64,000 nucleotides of DNA from contig JABSRN010000111.1 of NCBI GenBank assembly GCA_013214025.1, positions 1 through 64,000 of the forward strand, read 5' to 3'. Positions within the stretch are counted from its first letter, which is position 1. Each line of letters begins with the position of its first letter. Below the pieces are notes generated by a model. The model did no database searches and had not been told where the DNA came from. It saw only the letters and a program-made list of their open reading frames with translations. Shown piece by piece: positions 45,301-52,846 of this stretch. The DNA is from Polyangiaceae bacterium (GTDB lineage Bacteria > Myxococcota_A > Polyangia > Polyangiales > Polyangiaceae). Both the position numbers and the translations under genes were made by a program.

Positions 45301-47701
45301 TGAGTCGGCCTTCGACTCCTCCCTGGAGAGTGTGGAACAGATACGGAGTTTCGAGGAGGCGCTCCGTCAACGAGAATTGCCCGTGCTCTTGGCGCGCGCC
45401 ATCGAGCGTCGTCTGAAATCCACGGTAATCCTATCACGAGCCGCTGAAGTACTCGAAGAATTGAGCTCCGTGTACGCCGAGTTGCTGCCAGAAGACAAAG
45501 GGCTACGTGCGGTAATCGAAGCGGGTGCGAAAACCCTATCGGCCGATCTGGATTCGGAGGAGCGGGATGTCGCGACCACGCGAAGTCTGGCTTCGGTCTA
45601 TCGCAGCCTGGGGGAATTGTCCCAAGCAGCGGTCATGTACGAACGGGTGTTCGATGCGGATCCCACGCAGCTCTCTGTGTTGCAGGCGCTTCTTGGAGTG
45701 TATCAAACGCTCGGGCAGAACAAAAAGCTGGTGAAAATGGTGGAGGCCACGGTCCCGCTTTTGGAATCGGCTGAAGAACGACAGAACTTGCGCTTGGGCT
45801 TGGCTGAAACCCTATTCGGGGACGAATCCCAAGACCCAGACACGGCCACCTTGCTGCGCGGCGTTCTGGAAGAGCAACCTGAAAACGCTGTGGCCAATTC
45901 TTTGTTGGTCCGGCTGCTGGAACGTCAAGGGAAGGATGAAGAGCTGATCGAAGTGTTGCAGTCTCAGCTCGCCCGAGCCAGCGCCGACAAAGCGGAGTTC
46001 CTGACGACCGGCGAACGATTGGGCCGCGCGTGGGAGCGGAAAGAGCAGCCCGAGGAGGCGGCGCCTCTCTACGAGGAGATGCTTTTGCGTACGCCTGGAG
46101 AGATCGACGCACTCCGGGTGCTGGCCTCGCGACTCGAAACGGTGGGCTCCGACCAGCTCGTCGTGTGCCTCGAAAGAATGATTCCGCTGGAGTCAGGTTC
46201 CCAGGCTCGAGATGTGGGGCAGCGAGTGCTCGCTCTCAAGGACAAGGCAGGGGATGCCCAAGGTGCTCGACAAACCCTCGAAGCCCTGCACGTGAACGAT
46301 CCGGCAAACGTTGGTTTCCGGAAACGCTTGGTTTCCGAGTTTGAGGAAGCCGCAGACTACCGCGGGGTCGCGCGAGTGCTCAGCCGAGCGCTTGAAGCGA
46401 CTCCCAAGAGTCAGCCGCTACTGCTTCAGTTGGTTCAGGCGTCACAGAAGGGCGGCGACAACAACGCGGCACTCGACATCCTGAGCCTGGCACTGGAGAA
46501 CGCGCCCACCAATGCGTCGTTACTGAGAGCACGAGCGGAGGTCTTGGAGGCTCTCGACCGAGTGCCCGACGCTGTGCGGGATCTCACTGCCGCGCATTCG
46601 GGCGGCGCAAAATGTGCGAACGAACTCGTGCGCCTATTAGAAATTGTCGTCACACGATCTTCGGGACCGGAAGTCGATGCCTCGACCCTGCAGCTGGTGG
46701 AGTTACTGCTGGCTTCGGAGCGAGCAGATGACGGTCGTCAGCATCTCGCGACTCTGATGAGCCGAACGCCCCTTCACCCGGGTGGACTGCAGAAAATCGC
46801 CGAAATCGCGATGGCCTCCGCTGACTGGGTAGGCGCGATGGCCGCTTACAAGAAGCTGTTGCCATTGGTAGAGGGAGACATCGTTGCCATAACTTTGGCA
46901 TACGCCGCTTGCTGCAACAACGCGGGGAACCCAGCGGAGGCGCTGGATTCACTCGCCGCAGCTGTCGAGTTGGAGCCAGAGAACAAGGAACTTCGAGAGC
47001 AACTGGAAACGCTGTACGAAGAAGCCGGTCGATTCCGAGAATTGGCAGATTTACTCTATCTTCAGATTGCCGAAGAGAAGGACAACGCAGCTCAGGTGGC
47101 TTTGTTCGTTCGAGCGACACGTATCCTGCTCAAGGATCCCACTCAGCTCCAAAAGGCGACCGACACGGTGTCGGCGGCGCGGGCCGCCACGCCCGGCAAG
47201 CTCGACATGGAACTGCTGTGGGTTGAGATCCTCACCAGCGCGTCCCGTTATAGCGATGCCCTGGCGGCTCTCGAAGCGCTAGCCGAGGGCCAGCGGGGAA
47301 AGCGGTCCAAGTCGATGGCGACGATTCATCTGGCCATGGCCAATACTCATTTCGCCGTCGACGACATCTTCGAGGCCTTCGATGCGCTGAAGAAGGCATT
47401 CAACATCGATCCGCTCAGCGCGGAGATCGCTTTGCAGTTGGGGCTCACAGCTCTCGATCTTGATGAAGTGCGCACAGCGGATCGGGCGCTGCGAGCGGTG
47501 ACGACCATGAAAGCTCGACCGAAGAATGGTACGGGGGGGGGAGCCACCACTCAAGCGCGGGCCACCGCCTACTATCACTTGGGTCGCGCGGCTCGCGATA
47601 AAGGCGACCGCCAACGGGCACGCATGATGTTGACCAAGTGCGTTCAAGAAGATCCCCAACGGAGTGAGGCTCAGGCACTGTTGGAACAGCTGACGGCCTA
47701 A
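39392..47701 (+). CDS. Giant tetratricopeptide-repeat protein, 2769 aa
   Basis: Almost the whole protein is made of TPR-like helix-turn-helix units, visible as recurring patterns such as ATSVPHIEVLLGRDEVAAES, GDLHAAIGVYERMVRLQPES, SLYRKA-type turns and GELSQAAVMYERVFDADPTQ. Many are longer than 34 residues and degenerate in the first two thirds; the clearest canonical repeats are in the last third (NPAEALDSLAAAVELEPENK, then FEAFDALKKAFNIDPLSAEI). No signal peptide, membrane segment or enzyme domain was seen. It should form a long superhelical scaffold. The start ATG is at 39392 with a weak ribosome binding site. The stop is three bases from the convergent menE stop. Partner(s) unknown; the upstream Ala/Pro-rich protein is the best guess. 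Confidence 0.88.
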   Translation: MAQKDKSASLDAQRAFALELEQMLSEEPAPDPGDADAIHVQLVSMYADNLREPATSVPHIEVLLGRDEVAAESFVAADQLLGHRSVAPQVAEMVSEAYRRTGEVASEAGALARELRLAKSPRVEHIRRRLAQLRAGELGDPEGAIELIEAMLSKHPGDDEARKLYIETSIALERQALAIKMLTRATRACKDLEGRARAGFDLGTLCLEEGETGPARKAWVDVVKTDVKCPATLRAAQRLIAIDSDEDTGILRPALAVVASLAPEAGARLEAGTKLITLYKDDDVGAAVGWRTLIDSPRGEEALDKLHALYTSSGDAQGLGDVLQERAVRSKGPAEARELAIQSAKARANDSQNPEAAIAGWTWVVEQYGPSTEVHRQLMPLLEKAARWEELAKVLEAVITSVESHEQASLLAKLGRTRYLHLDDSVGALAVLEKALILDEGHAVARSVVEKIMAVAEHRSAAASVLEPVYRASNNGAGLARVLEIRADAAVDPSGRLQALAAGLAVADSNEDAVAALDIVRRALTESCEHSLGDLTAWVDHHLRWVGLVDEPKAHATTLTEVLGDRDVDSEPLVSLASAAAAALIEDDNYDDAQAICARMIVSNPSSVEIHGRVDALLGDSEAVETRLGRYKSGLQATEDLKVRRPLRAIIADIYVESLDDLSGALATWHAALSDDPQDFASQKAVARVYEHRREWPQLIEHLDAAIDVLGAEQRQDMLFRKGQALAKHDQRDTALEVLASLLDEPNLPDAIIEKLALLANEEDEGGLYERALKRQSSSTDEGMRVRALERLGDFQYEQLGDVQAARTSWMPAADHYAGDANKEEHGRQLYERVLEATPDDREAATRLIELYAASEDWVKIPGVYGVLLRTGPTEEATANLLLGLEERALGAWAVDEYVSMLDEAVWHQTASSPMGRRLMEAKARALTSDPGRQMEASQTFRALIETHAGDEDIEHYVSFYESKSDVAERHEDRRWLFDWRARTCDDAGPVFTAWAVVEEKAGDLHAAIGVYERMVRLQPESTEAWEALIRLREEVGDVEGSLESLIALRELCEGDVRVAVDIRVAELLLSLGRCLESVEAIAHLISAHPVVPAAQEIAHRALADADAGERAADLVEQAAAGASEPEVKSTLLSMLLEGRPLDDDPSTEFVERRAAWFEQLTRLRLVGDADGAMALISRGMLEMPGATDLWRAAEDFAREVERPDPVIDAYRRVLLEQVDDAETAEAIGQRMVDFHGEWFVDASLLVDALGRVLELQPSARWAFDRVKLELSASGEWDEFFRIFDRAIEMTQDAALEAELLDEASVAAKDLAGLPDRAIGYLERIHQIRPEDAPVVAALKRLYEQRGRPRALIELLSEGLDRSEGLALSELRRRIATLWLELGDVPRAGSIVGRMLADSDSPADTADLYEQMLGVARPDSVDADTAEADRVARSAAIDQLTAHYTESGQPNQVIRMAKKQLELMKHPKRQAKIIRRIVQLRLELAKGAPDKFAHVVAVVSGDAGGVPELERVAAEAVLKLAMAEWKSSKQSVTDDAVAAAWLEIQVLAGLHRSAGEPESCAKLLERSAGLPFPRERQRELLSEAARTFWEGAENAELALPILRNLFEEDSGDSIAQSLVSLFDKLLEDSGSGRERAALWEGQARWHNNGGEPHLARELWARAAQLWEAENETDHGIEAHRQGAALGSDAALEALATRYVTAEQWTAACEVLEWIVSLASQESKGKNSLRLADAYIRAGSEDQARARLAVVREADADIEEVQETLAQLYRKATLWPELAAILSQQGYRARLPERQLMLLRESADVYLYRCENPHAALPLLRASLEISPDTFALRLLFGSTLDATGQRDEAITVLQSQVESYGHRYPKERGVVHRELASVLLAAERGSDALEQLVLAAKIDPTGVEILYDLGRLALEQDQLEQAEKTYRALLLALHHGVDGSVAAPTRAEVYLDLAEISKRQGDAALAKERVESAFDSSLESVEQIRSFEEALRQRELPVLLARAIERRLKSTVILSRAAEVLEELSSVYAELLPEDKGLRAVIEAGAKTLSADLDSEERDVATTRSLASVYRSLGELSQAAVMYERVFDADPTQLSVLQALLGVYQTLGQNKKLVKMVEATVPLLESAEERQNLRLGLAETLFGDESQDPDTATLLRGVLEEQPENAVANSLLVRLLERQGKDEELIEVLQSQLARASADKAEFLTTGERLGRAWERKEQPEEAAPLYEEMLLRTPGEIDALRVLASRLETVGSDQLVVCLERMIPLESGSQARDVGQRVLALKDKAGDAQGARQTLEALHVNDPANVGFRKRLVSEFEEAADYRGVARVLSRALEATPKSQPLLLQLVQASQKGGDNNAALDILSLALENAPTNASLLRARAEVLEALDRVPDAVRDLTAAHSGGAKCANELVRLLEIVVTRSSGPEVDASTLQLVELLLASERADDGRQHLATLMSRTPLHPGGLQKIAEIAMASADWVGAMAAYKKLLPLVEGDIVAITLAYAACCNNAGNPAEALDSLAAAVELEPENKELREQLETLYEEAGRFRELADLLYLQIAEEKDNAAQVALFVRATRILLKDPTQLQKATDTVSAARAATPGKLDMELLWVEILTSASRYSDALAALEALAEGQRGKRSKSMATIHLAMANTHFAVDDIFEAFDALKKAFNIDPLSAEIALQLGLTALDLDEVRTADRALRAVTTMKARPKNGTGGGATTQARATAYYHLGRAARDKGDRQRARMMLTKCVQEDPQRSEAQALLEQLTA

Positions 47702-47704
47702 TTC

Positions 47705-49147
47705 TCAACCCAGAGGGTGCAGCCGAGACAGGCTCAATTCATGGGCCTGAGCACGGCTGATCTTGCCGATCGCCGTGCGGGGTAGTTCGTCCAGAAGGGC
47801 GTAGCGTCTGGGGCGTCGGAATTTGGCCAAGCGCTGGGCGCAAAACTCGACGAACGCTTTCAGGTCGAGATCTTTCGCCACCAGCGCGACCGCGACCACC
47901 TCTCCCCATTTCTCGTCCTCTACGCCGAACACGACCGCCTCTTGGATGCCGGGAAATTCGCTGAGGATCGTTTCCACTTCCAGAGGATGCACGTTTTCGC
48001 CGCCGCTGATGATCAAGTCGGAGCTTCGTCCCAAGACCTGGAGGCGTTCATCTGAGCTCAAGGCACCGAGGTCCGACGTGCGAAACCATTCGTTGGTGAT
48101 GGGCGGTTTGTCGGGTGCCGGCGAGGCGGAGTTGCCGTCTGGGGCTTCCGGTCGGTTTCCGCCGGCCGTATAGTAGCCGCTGAATAGGGTGTCGGAACAG
48201 ACTTCAATCACACCGTCGCGTATGCGTAGCTCGGTGCCGGGGATGGCGCGGGGAGGGCGGTCGGCTTCATCCGCCAACATTTGGGTCGCCACCTGGGAGC
48301 AGGTTTCCGTCATGCCGTAGGTGGCGAGGGCCGGAATCCCCAGCTGGCGGGCATCGGTCAAGCGCTCGGGGGCGCAGGGGGCTCCGCCGACCAACACCCG
48401 TTTGAGCGTCGGTACGGGGTCGCGCTCCTCGGTCAGCCATTGGCTGAGTTGACTGGGGACCACGGAAAGGTGCGTGATGCTGGCACTGCGGACCAGTTGA
48501 GGAATGGTCTCTTGGGAGTGGGTACGAATCACCGTGGTGGCGCCCGCAAGCAGGCAGCGCACCCATACCATCAGTCCGGCCACATGGGCGAGAGGCAGGT
48601 TGAGCAACCATCGATCGCCGCGGCCTAATGGCACCGCGCGCAGGCTAGCTTCGGCCGAGGCCTCTAGAGCTCGGTGGCTGAGCATGACTACCTTTTGTAC
48701 GTCGCTCGACCCAGAGGTGAACATGAGCGCGGCGATGTCCTCTTTCTCGGGAGCCCGTTGAGTTTCGTGGGTGGGATTGTAGTCCCGAATTCCCATGGGG
48801 CAACCCGAGCACCACTGGTACTGCACCGGCACCAGACTGAGAGCGCGCTGGCGTTCCTCGTCGTTCCAGGCGGGATGAGCGAGAACCGGGGGCACGCCGA
48901 TTTCGAACAGAGCCAGAGTGCATAGCAGCGTATTCAAGTCGGCCCGGGCAGTGAGCGCTACTGGCTCCGGACAGGCGACGCCGCCCATCAAGGGGCGGTT
49001 CTGGGTTACGTGGTGGGCCTGCAGGGTCTTGACCATCGCCAGTGTCAGATTCTTGAGCTCAAGAAAACTGAAACACGCGCCGTCTAAATCCAACGCAATG
49101 GCCGGACCATATTTATCGGCTAGCCGCGCCGCGTTGAGAGCCGTCAA
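47705..49147 (-). CDS. menE: o-Succinylbenzoate--CoA ligase (MenE-like), 480 aa
   Basis: An adenylate-forming enzyme that activates o-succinylbenzoate to its CoA ester, the fifth step of menaquinone synthesis. Motifs: A3 FTSGSSDVQKVV (the usual Gly/Thr-rich TSGTTGxPKGV is altered), A5 ATYGMTETCSQ, A7 WFRTSDLG and A8 GRSSDLIISGGENVHP, with catalytic Lys in RTAIGKISR. A TTG start overlaps the menC stop by four bases (TTGA), so the assignment rests on domain plus context. Other acyl-CoA ligases share these motifs. Confidence 0.87.
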   Translation of the reverse strand: MTALNAARLADKYGPAIALDLDGACFSFLELKNLTLAMVKTLQAHHVTQNRPLMGGVACPEPVALTARADLNTLLCTLALFEIGVPPVLAHPAWNDEERQRALSLVPVQYQWCSGCPMGIRDYNPTHETQRAPEKEDIAALMFTSGSSDVQKVVMLSHRALEASAEASLRAVPLGRGDRWLLNLPLAHVAGLMVWVRCLLAGATTVIRTHSQETIPQLVRSASITHLSVVPSQLSQWLTEERDPVPTLKRVLVGGAPCAPERLTDARQLGIPALATYGMTETCSQVATQMLADEADRPPRAIPGTELRIRDGVIEVCSDTLFSGYYTAGGNRPEAPDGNSASPAPDKPPITNEWFRTSDLGALSSDERLQVLGRSSDLIISGGENVHPLEVETILSEFPGIQEAVVFGVEDEKWGEVVAVALVAKDLDLKAFVEFCAQRLAKFRRPRRYALLDELPRTAIGKISRAQAHELSLSRLHPLG

Positions 49148-50226
49148 GGTAGGTTCTCAACAGGCCAAGCGGCAGTTGAATGTTGCCAGACGGTGCCGGC
49201 GCTCGGAGAGAGCCGCAATGGTAGCCACGTCTCCAGAGCGTCGTGGTGGTCTAGTCCGGCCGGTACACCTTGCGTCTGCAGCGCGCAGGCGAGCTCGCAA
49301 CAAGCGGCCATATCCACGGGGCCGCCCAGACAGTGGGAGACGATGGGTTCTGCGCGTATGGCGCGAGCGGCCCGGGCGTAGGCGACACTTGCGGTGATAC
49401 CCCCCAACACCATGGGTTTGATCACCAGCGCGGCAGGAATGGTGCCGGTGGGTGTATTGGCTAACTCTGTGGCTGTTTGATCTCTCAAGCTTTCATCCCA
49501 TGCAGTTGGCAACTCAACACGTACGTTCGGCACACCAAACGGCTCCTCCAAGAAATCGATACCGAGATCTTTCCACGCGGAGGCGTTGTCGTCGAATGCG
49601 TCCGGTGCCAAGCTGCGGTTGGCGTCCAGCCGTAGAGAGATACCGATGCCGAATTCTGCGCGGAGTTGACTCAATGTACTGAGCAGTGGGTCTAGATTAT
49701 CTGGACCGCACTTGAACTTAAGACTTTGATAACCGGACGCAAGAGCCTGACGTGCGCTGTGCAGCCAATCTTTCTCGTTCTGACCGGTGACCCAACGTGT
49801 GAGTGGCACCTCCGCTTGGGGAGAGGGATTCAGCAGATCGGCTGGGCTCAGACCTTGGCGTTGGGCGAGCCAACTCCACATGGCGACTTGCACTGCGCAC
49901 CGGGCTGCGGGTAATTCTACCGGTATGTTCTCCGAGGCCTTTTCCAATTGGCCGAGGGTCCACTCAACGTTGTTAACAGTGTCAACAGTCGATTCTGGCT
50001 CCGGAACACGCTCTATCCAGTGTTCTAGGGCGCGCACACAGTCCTCTAGGCTGTCGCTGGAGTAGCCCGGCAGGGGACTGGCCTCGCCGTATGCCCGGCG
50101 ACCTTGGTCGCCCTCAATTCGTAGCAGAACCCCGCGACGCTCTGTCCAAGTGGAATTCGCGTTGCCGATGGGTGCTGTGATGTCCGAACCGTAGCGGTAG
50201 AGCTTCGCAGTGAGCCGTCGGGTCAT
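49144..50226 (-). CDS. menC: o-Succinylbenzoate synthase (MenC), 360 aa
   Basis: An enolase-superfamily enzyme dehydrating SHCHC to o-succinylbenzoate. The muconate-lactonizing-like barrel is evident from SLKFKCG (the KxK catalytic Lys), metal ligands in RLDANRSL, DFLEEPF and a later Asp, and the second catalytic Lys in LVIKPMVLGG. The C-terminal SHCLGGPVDMAACCELAC follows family pattern. The ATG at 50224-50226 gives the expected start MTRRLTAKLYRYG; an in-frame TTG three codons upstream is possible. Its stop overlaps menE. About 6 kb of surface-protein genes separate this pair from the other men genes. Confidence 0.9.
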   Translation of the reverse strand: MTRRLTAKLYRYGSDITAPIGNANSTWTERRGVLLRIEGDQGRRAYGEASPLPGYSSDSLEDCVRALEHWIERVPEPESTVDTVNNVEWTLGQLEKASENIPVELPAARCAVQVAMWSWLAQRQGLSPADLLNPSPQAEVPLTRWVTGQNEKDWLHSARQALASGYQSLKFKCGPDNLDPLLSTLSQLRAEFGIGISLRLDANRSLAPDAFDDNASAWKDLGIDFLEEPFGVPNVRVELPTAWDESLRDQTATELANTPTGTIPAALVIKPMVLGGITASVAYARAARAIRAEPIVSHCLGGPVDMAACCELACALQTQGVPAGLDHHDALETWLPLRLSPSAGTVWQHSTAAWPVENLP

Positions 50227-50284
50227 CGGGCGCAATCTAACGTGTGGACGCCGCTCCCAAGCATAAAAATGCTATCCGGGGCTC

Positions 50285-51061
50285 TTACATACCGGTGCCG
50301 GTGAAGTCCGGCAGGTTGAAGACGTTGAAGCCGATACCGAGGAGGACCCAGGTCACGGATGAGTCGCTAGTGTCAATGCCGCGGATGAGAGTGGCTTCCG
50401 GTTGTATGGCGAAATTCTCACTCACACGAAAGTTCACGCCCAAGCCAAAGCGGGCCATCGCGCCATCGATGGCCAATGCCTGCTCGATTCCAGAACTGAG
50501 CGCGTCATCAGGAGTGCTCACGGTGGCGAAACTGATGCCCGGAGTCCCGACAAGCGATACTTGCTCGTTGAAGTTGAGGCCAAGAATGACCGGCAAGTGA
50601 TAGTACGTGACGCTGAGCAGACCCAAGGGGAAGTGCTGAATCCCCGGATCGACGGCCATGTCAAAGGCGTTGCTTTTGTAAAAGTTCCACTTTGCGTCGG
50701 CGCCCACACTGCTGAGGTTGTTGACCTTGAAGCCGATGTCAAAGTCCTCGGCGATACCCACCCGCAGGTGGTAGCTGGGCCCGGTGGGGCTATTGAAGTT
50801 CTCGTCTACAGTGATTTCGGCGTTTGGGCCGGTCGGCTCTGCACTCTGCTGGACCGTCTCGGTGATCTCGTAACTGACTCGCACGGCCTCGCCCGCAAAT
50901 GTGTGAGCGACCTTGCCCACCGGAGTGGTTCGGGGCGTCGCGTAGATGTTTGGGTTCGGGCAACCCGTGGCGAATAAACCCAGCAAAGCGACCGCGCAAA
51001 CGTACGTGCGCTTCGAACTGACGCTGCGGTTTTGAATCGAAATGGCTGTGGTTGAGTCCAT
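50285..51061 (-). CDS. Outer-membrane-type beta-barrel lipoprotein, 258 aa
   Basis: The ATG at 51059-51061 precedes a signal with lipobox LFATGCPNPN. The mature protein alternates hydrophobic residues in strand-like blocks (YHLRVGIAEDFDIGFKVNNL, then RFGLGVNFRVSENFAIQPEA and SSVTWVLLGIGFNVFNL), as in small eight-stranded barrels. No family name is certain. It lies just upstream of menC on the same strand, 58 bases away, but is unlikely to be part of menaquinone synthesis. A 300-base gap separates it from the OmpA-family gene. Confidence 0.72.
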   Translation of the reverse strand: MDSTTAISIQNRSVSSKRTYVCAVALLGLFATGCPNPNIYATPRTTPVGKVAHTFAGEAVRVSYEITETVQQSAEPTGPNAEITVDENFNSPTGPSYHLRVGIAEDFDIGFKVNNLSSVGADAKWNFYKSNAFDMAVDPGIQHFPLGLLSVTYYHLPVILGLNFNEQVSLVGTPGISFATVSTPDDALSSGIEQALAIDGAMARFGLGVNFRVSENFAIQPEATLIRGIDTSDSSVTWVLLGIGFNVFNLPDFTGTGM

Positions 51062-51361
51062 AGGGGGCGATCTCCAAGCAAAAAGTAAGGCCGCGAGCGG
51101 CTCCGCTGATTGGGACGACGTCACGAAGTTTCAACACTATCGCGACGCTTCCGTGCGCCGCTAGCCTTAAGGCGGCGATTCGGGGTCTGCCGCCCCATAA
51201 GTCGCCGCTGGATCCCTCCCCAATAGGAGCATATCTCACTGAATCCATGAGAAGTGCCCCGCCGGCAGAAAGTCTAGCTTAGCGGTATTTTGCGCGATAA
51301 TCCGGAAACTGGGCGCGGCACCGTGCACCGATTGACGCACGGTGATTCGCTGGTTGCGAAG
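51062..51361. other. Intergenic region with one inverted repeat
   Basis: No gene in 300 bases. CACCGTGC (51319-51326) and GCACGGTG (51337-51344) form an 8-bp stem with a 10-base loop just after the stop of the OmpA-family gene (minus strand). No T-run follows in the minus direction, so it is a weak terminator candidate or an mRNA 3'-end stabiliser. Confidence 0.5.
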
Positions 51362-52846
51362 TTACTCGCTATCGTTGTCGGTCGCGCCACCGCCATCAAT
51401 GACCACAAATCCAACGCGACGGTTGGCCGCCATGGCCTCATAGCTATCTCCGGACTCAAGAGGCTTCGACTCGCCGAAGCCCTTCGCCTCGAGTCGATCG
51501 CCGCTGACACCCTTGTCGATCATGTAGCGCCGAACAGACTCGGCTCGTTGTTGGCTCAGTCGTTGATTCATGTCCGCGTCACCCTGGGAGTCCGTGTGAC
51601 CTTCGACCTGGATTTTCACGTCGGGGTTTTGTTTCACGAGAAGTGTGACCTGATCGAGCAAGGAGTGAGACTCGGATTTCAGATTTGCCGAGCCCGTCTC
51701 GAACTCCACGTGGTCTAGCACCACGAACTCGCCGTGCTCGTAGACGACCCGGGGATCCCCGGTGTCGGGACAACCATCGTCGTCGTCGACTCCGTTGACG
51801 GTTTCTTTTGCATCCGGGCAGTCATCTTCCCAGTCGGCTACGCCATCACGATCCGAATCGGGATCTTCCTCGGGGCAGCCATCTAGATCTTCGATGCGGT
51901 CGATGTCTTCTGGAACATTCGGGCACTGATCGTCGGCGTCACTAATTCCGTCGTGATCGCTATCGTGGGACGTGGGCGTGTAGCGAACGCCGGCGAACAC
52001 GCGGAAGGTCGGTATGCCGTAGCCTGCGATGGTGCCGAAGCCGGGGCCGCCCTGGAACTCCCATTCGTCATTGGGATTGTGGCGCACGTACAGGAAGCTC
52101 TCCAGCGGGGCCTCTTCCACGTCCGTTTCAGTGAGACCTACGGCACCGTTGAGTTCGCCTCCGATCTCAGTCTTGCCGGTCATACCGCCGAAGCGGTAGC
52201 CAATAGCTGCCGCGTAAGTGAGCTCTTCACTAGCCGTTACGTTGGCGAAACTGGAGTCTTCGCGGATGGCGACGCCCAGGTTTCCGCCAATTCGCATTCC
52301 GCCACGGAAGCGGTGGTCGATAGCAACCTTCGGGATCACCACCACGTTGCGCGCGCCGCCCGCAAAATCGCCGGTATGGGTGGGAGCACGGAGCTCCAAT
52401 AGGAGGGCCAAACCGATTAAATCTCGATTGTCCAGCAAGCGAAACTTGGGAACGATGCGTAGATCGCCCAAACCTGCGGCGCTAGGACCCGCATCTCCGC
52501 TCTGGAATACGTATACCGGCATGTCTACGCCGATAGCGAAGGGCTCGGCCACGGTCATCGACGCGATGAGGTTGAAACCGAGGCGGCCGGCAACGAACTG
52601 GTCGCGGAGATCGCCGTTATCGTCCACCGAGATGAGCGAGTTCTTTTGGTAGTTGAGGGAGGCCCCGAATTCCCAGGGATCGTCCACCGGCCGTACGGGG
52701 GTTCCTTCGGCGTTAACGAAGCCGCCGGGAGTGACCGCGGACTTGAAACGCTCGGTGTCAATGTCTTGAGACAGCGCGTTACCGCTTAAGAAAACTAGCA
52801 CGGCGATGATGCCCAACGCTGATGCTGAACTGATTCTATTTCGCAT
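51362..52846 (-). CDS. OmpA-family outer membrane protein with TSP3 calcium-binding linker, 494 aa
   Basis: After a signal peptide (SGNALSQDI) a beta-barrel of about 260 residues follows. Next come thrombospondin type 3-like calcium repeats (DSDHDGISDADDQCPNVPED, then DSDRDGVADWEDDCPDAKE) near 293-365. The C-terminal OmpA/MotB peptidoglycan-binding domain (about 375-485) shows HVEFETGSANLKSES, VEGHTDSQGD, LSQQRAESVRRYM and LEAKGFGESKP. It thus tethers the outer membrane to peptidoglycan. The start overlaps the end of the upstream MYXO-CTERM-like gene by 11 bases, suggesting co-translation. Confidence 0.93.
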   Translation of the reverse strand: MRNRISSASALGIIAVLVFLSGNALSQDIDTERFKSAVTPGGFVNAEGTPVRPVDDPWEFGASLNYQKNSLISVDDNGDLRDQFVAGRLGFNLIASMTVAEPFAIGVDMPVYVFQSGDAGPSAAGLGDLRIVPKFRLLDNRDLIGLALLLELRAPTHTGDFAGGARNVVVIPKVAIDHRFRGGMRIGGNLGVAIREDSSFANVTASEELTYAAAIGYRFGGMTGKTEIGGELNGAVGLTETDVEEAPLESFLYVRHNPNDEWEFQGGPGFGTIAGYGIPTFRVFAGVRYTPTSHDSDHDGISDADDQCPNVPEDIDRIEDLDGCPEEDPDSDRDGVADWEDDCPDAKETVNGVDDDDGCPDTGDPRVVYEHGEFVVLDHVEFETGSANLKSESHSLLDQVTLLVKQNPDVKIQVEGHTDSQGDADMNQRLSQQRAESVRRYMIDKGVSGDRLEAKGFGESKPLESGDSYEAMAANRRVGFVVIDGGGATDNDSE

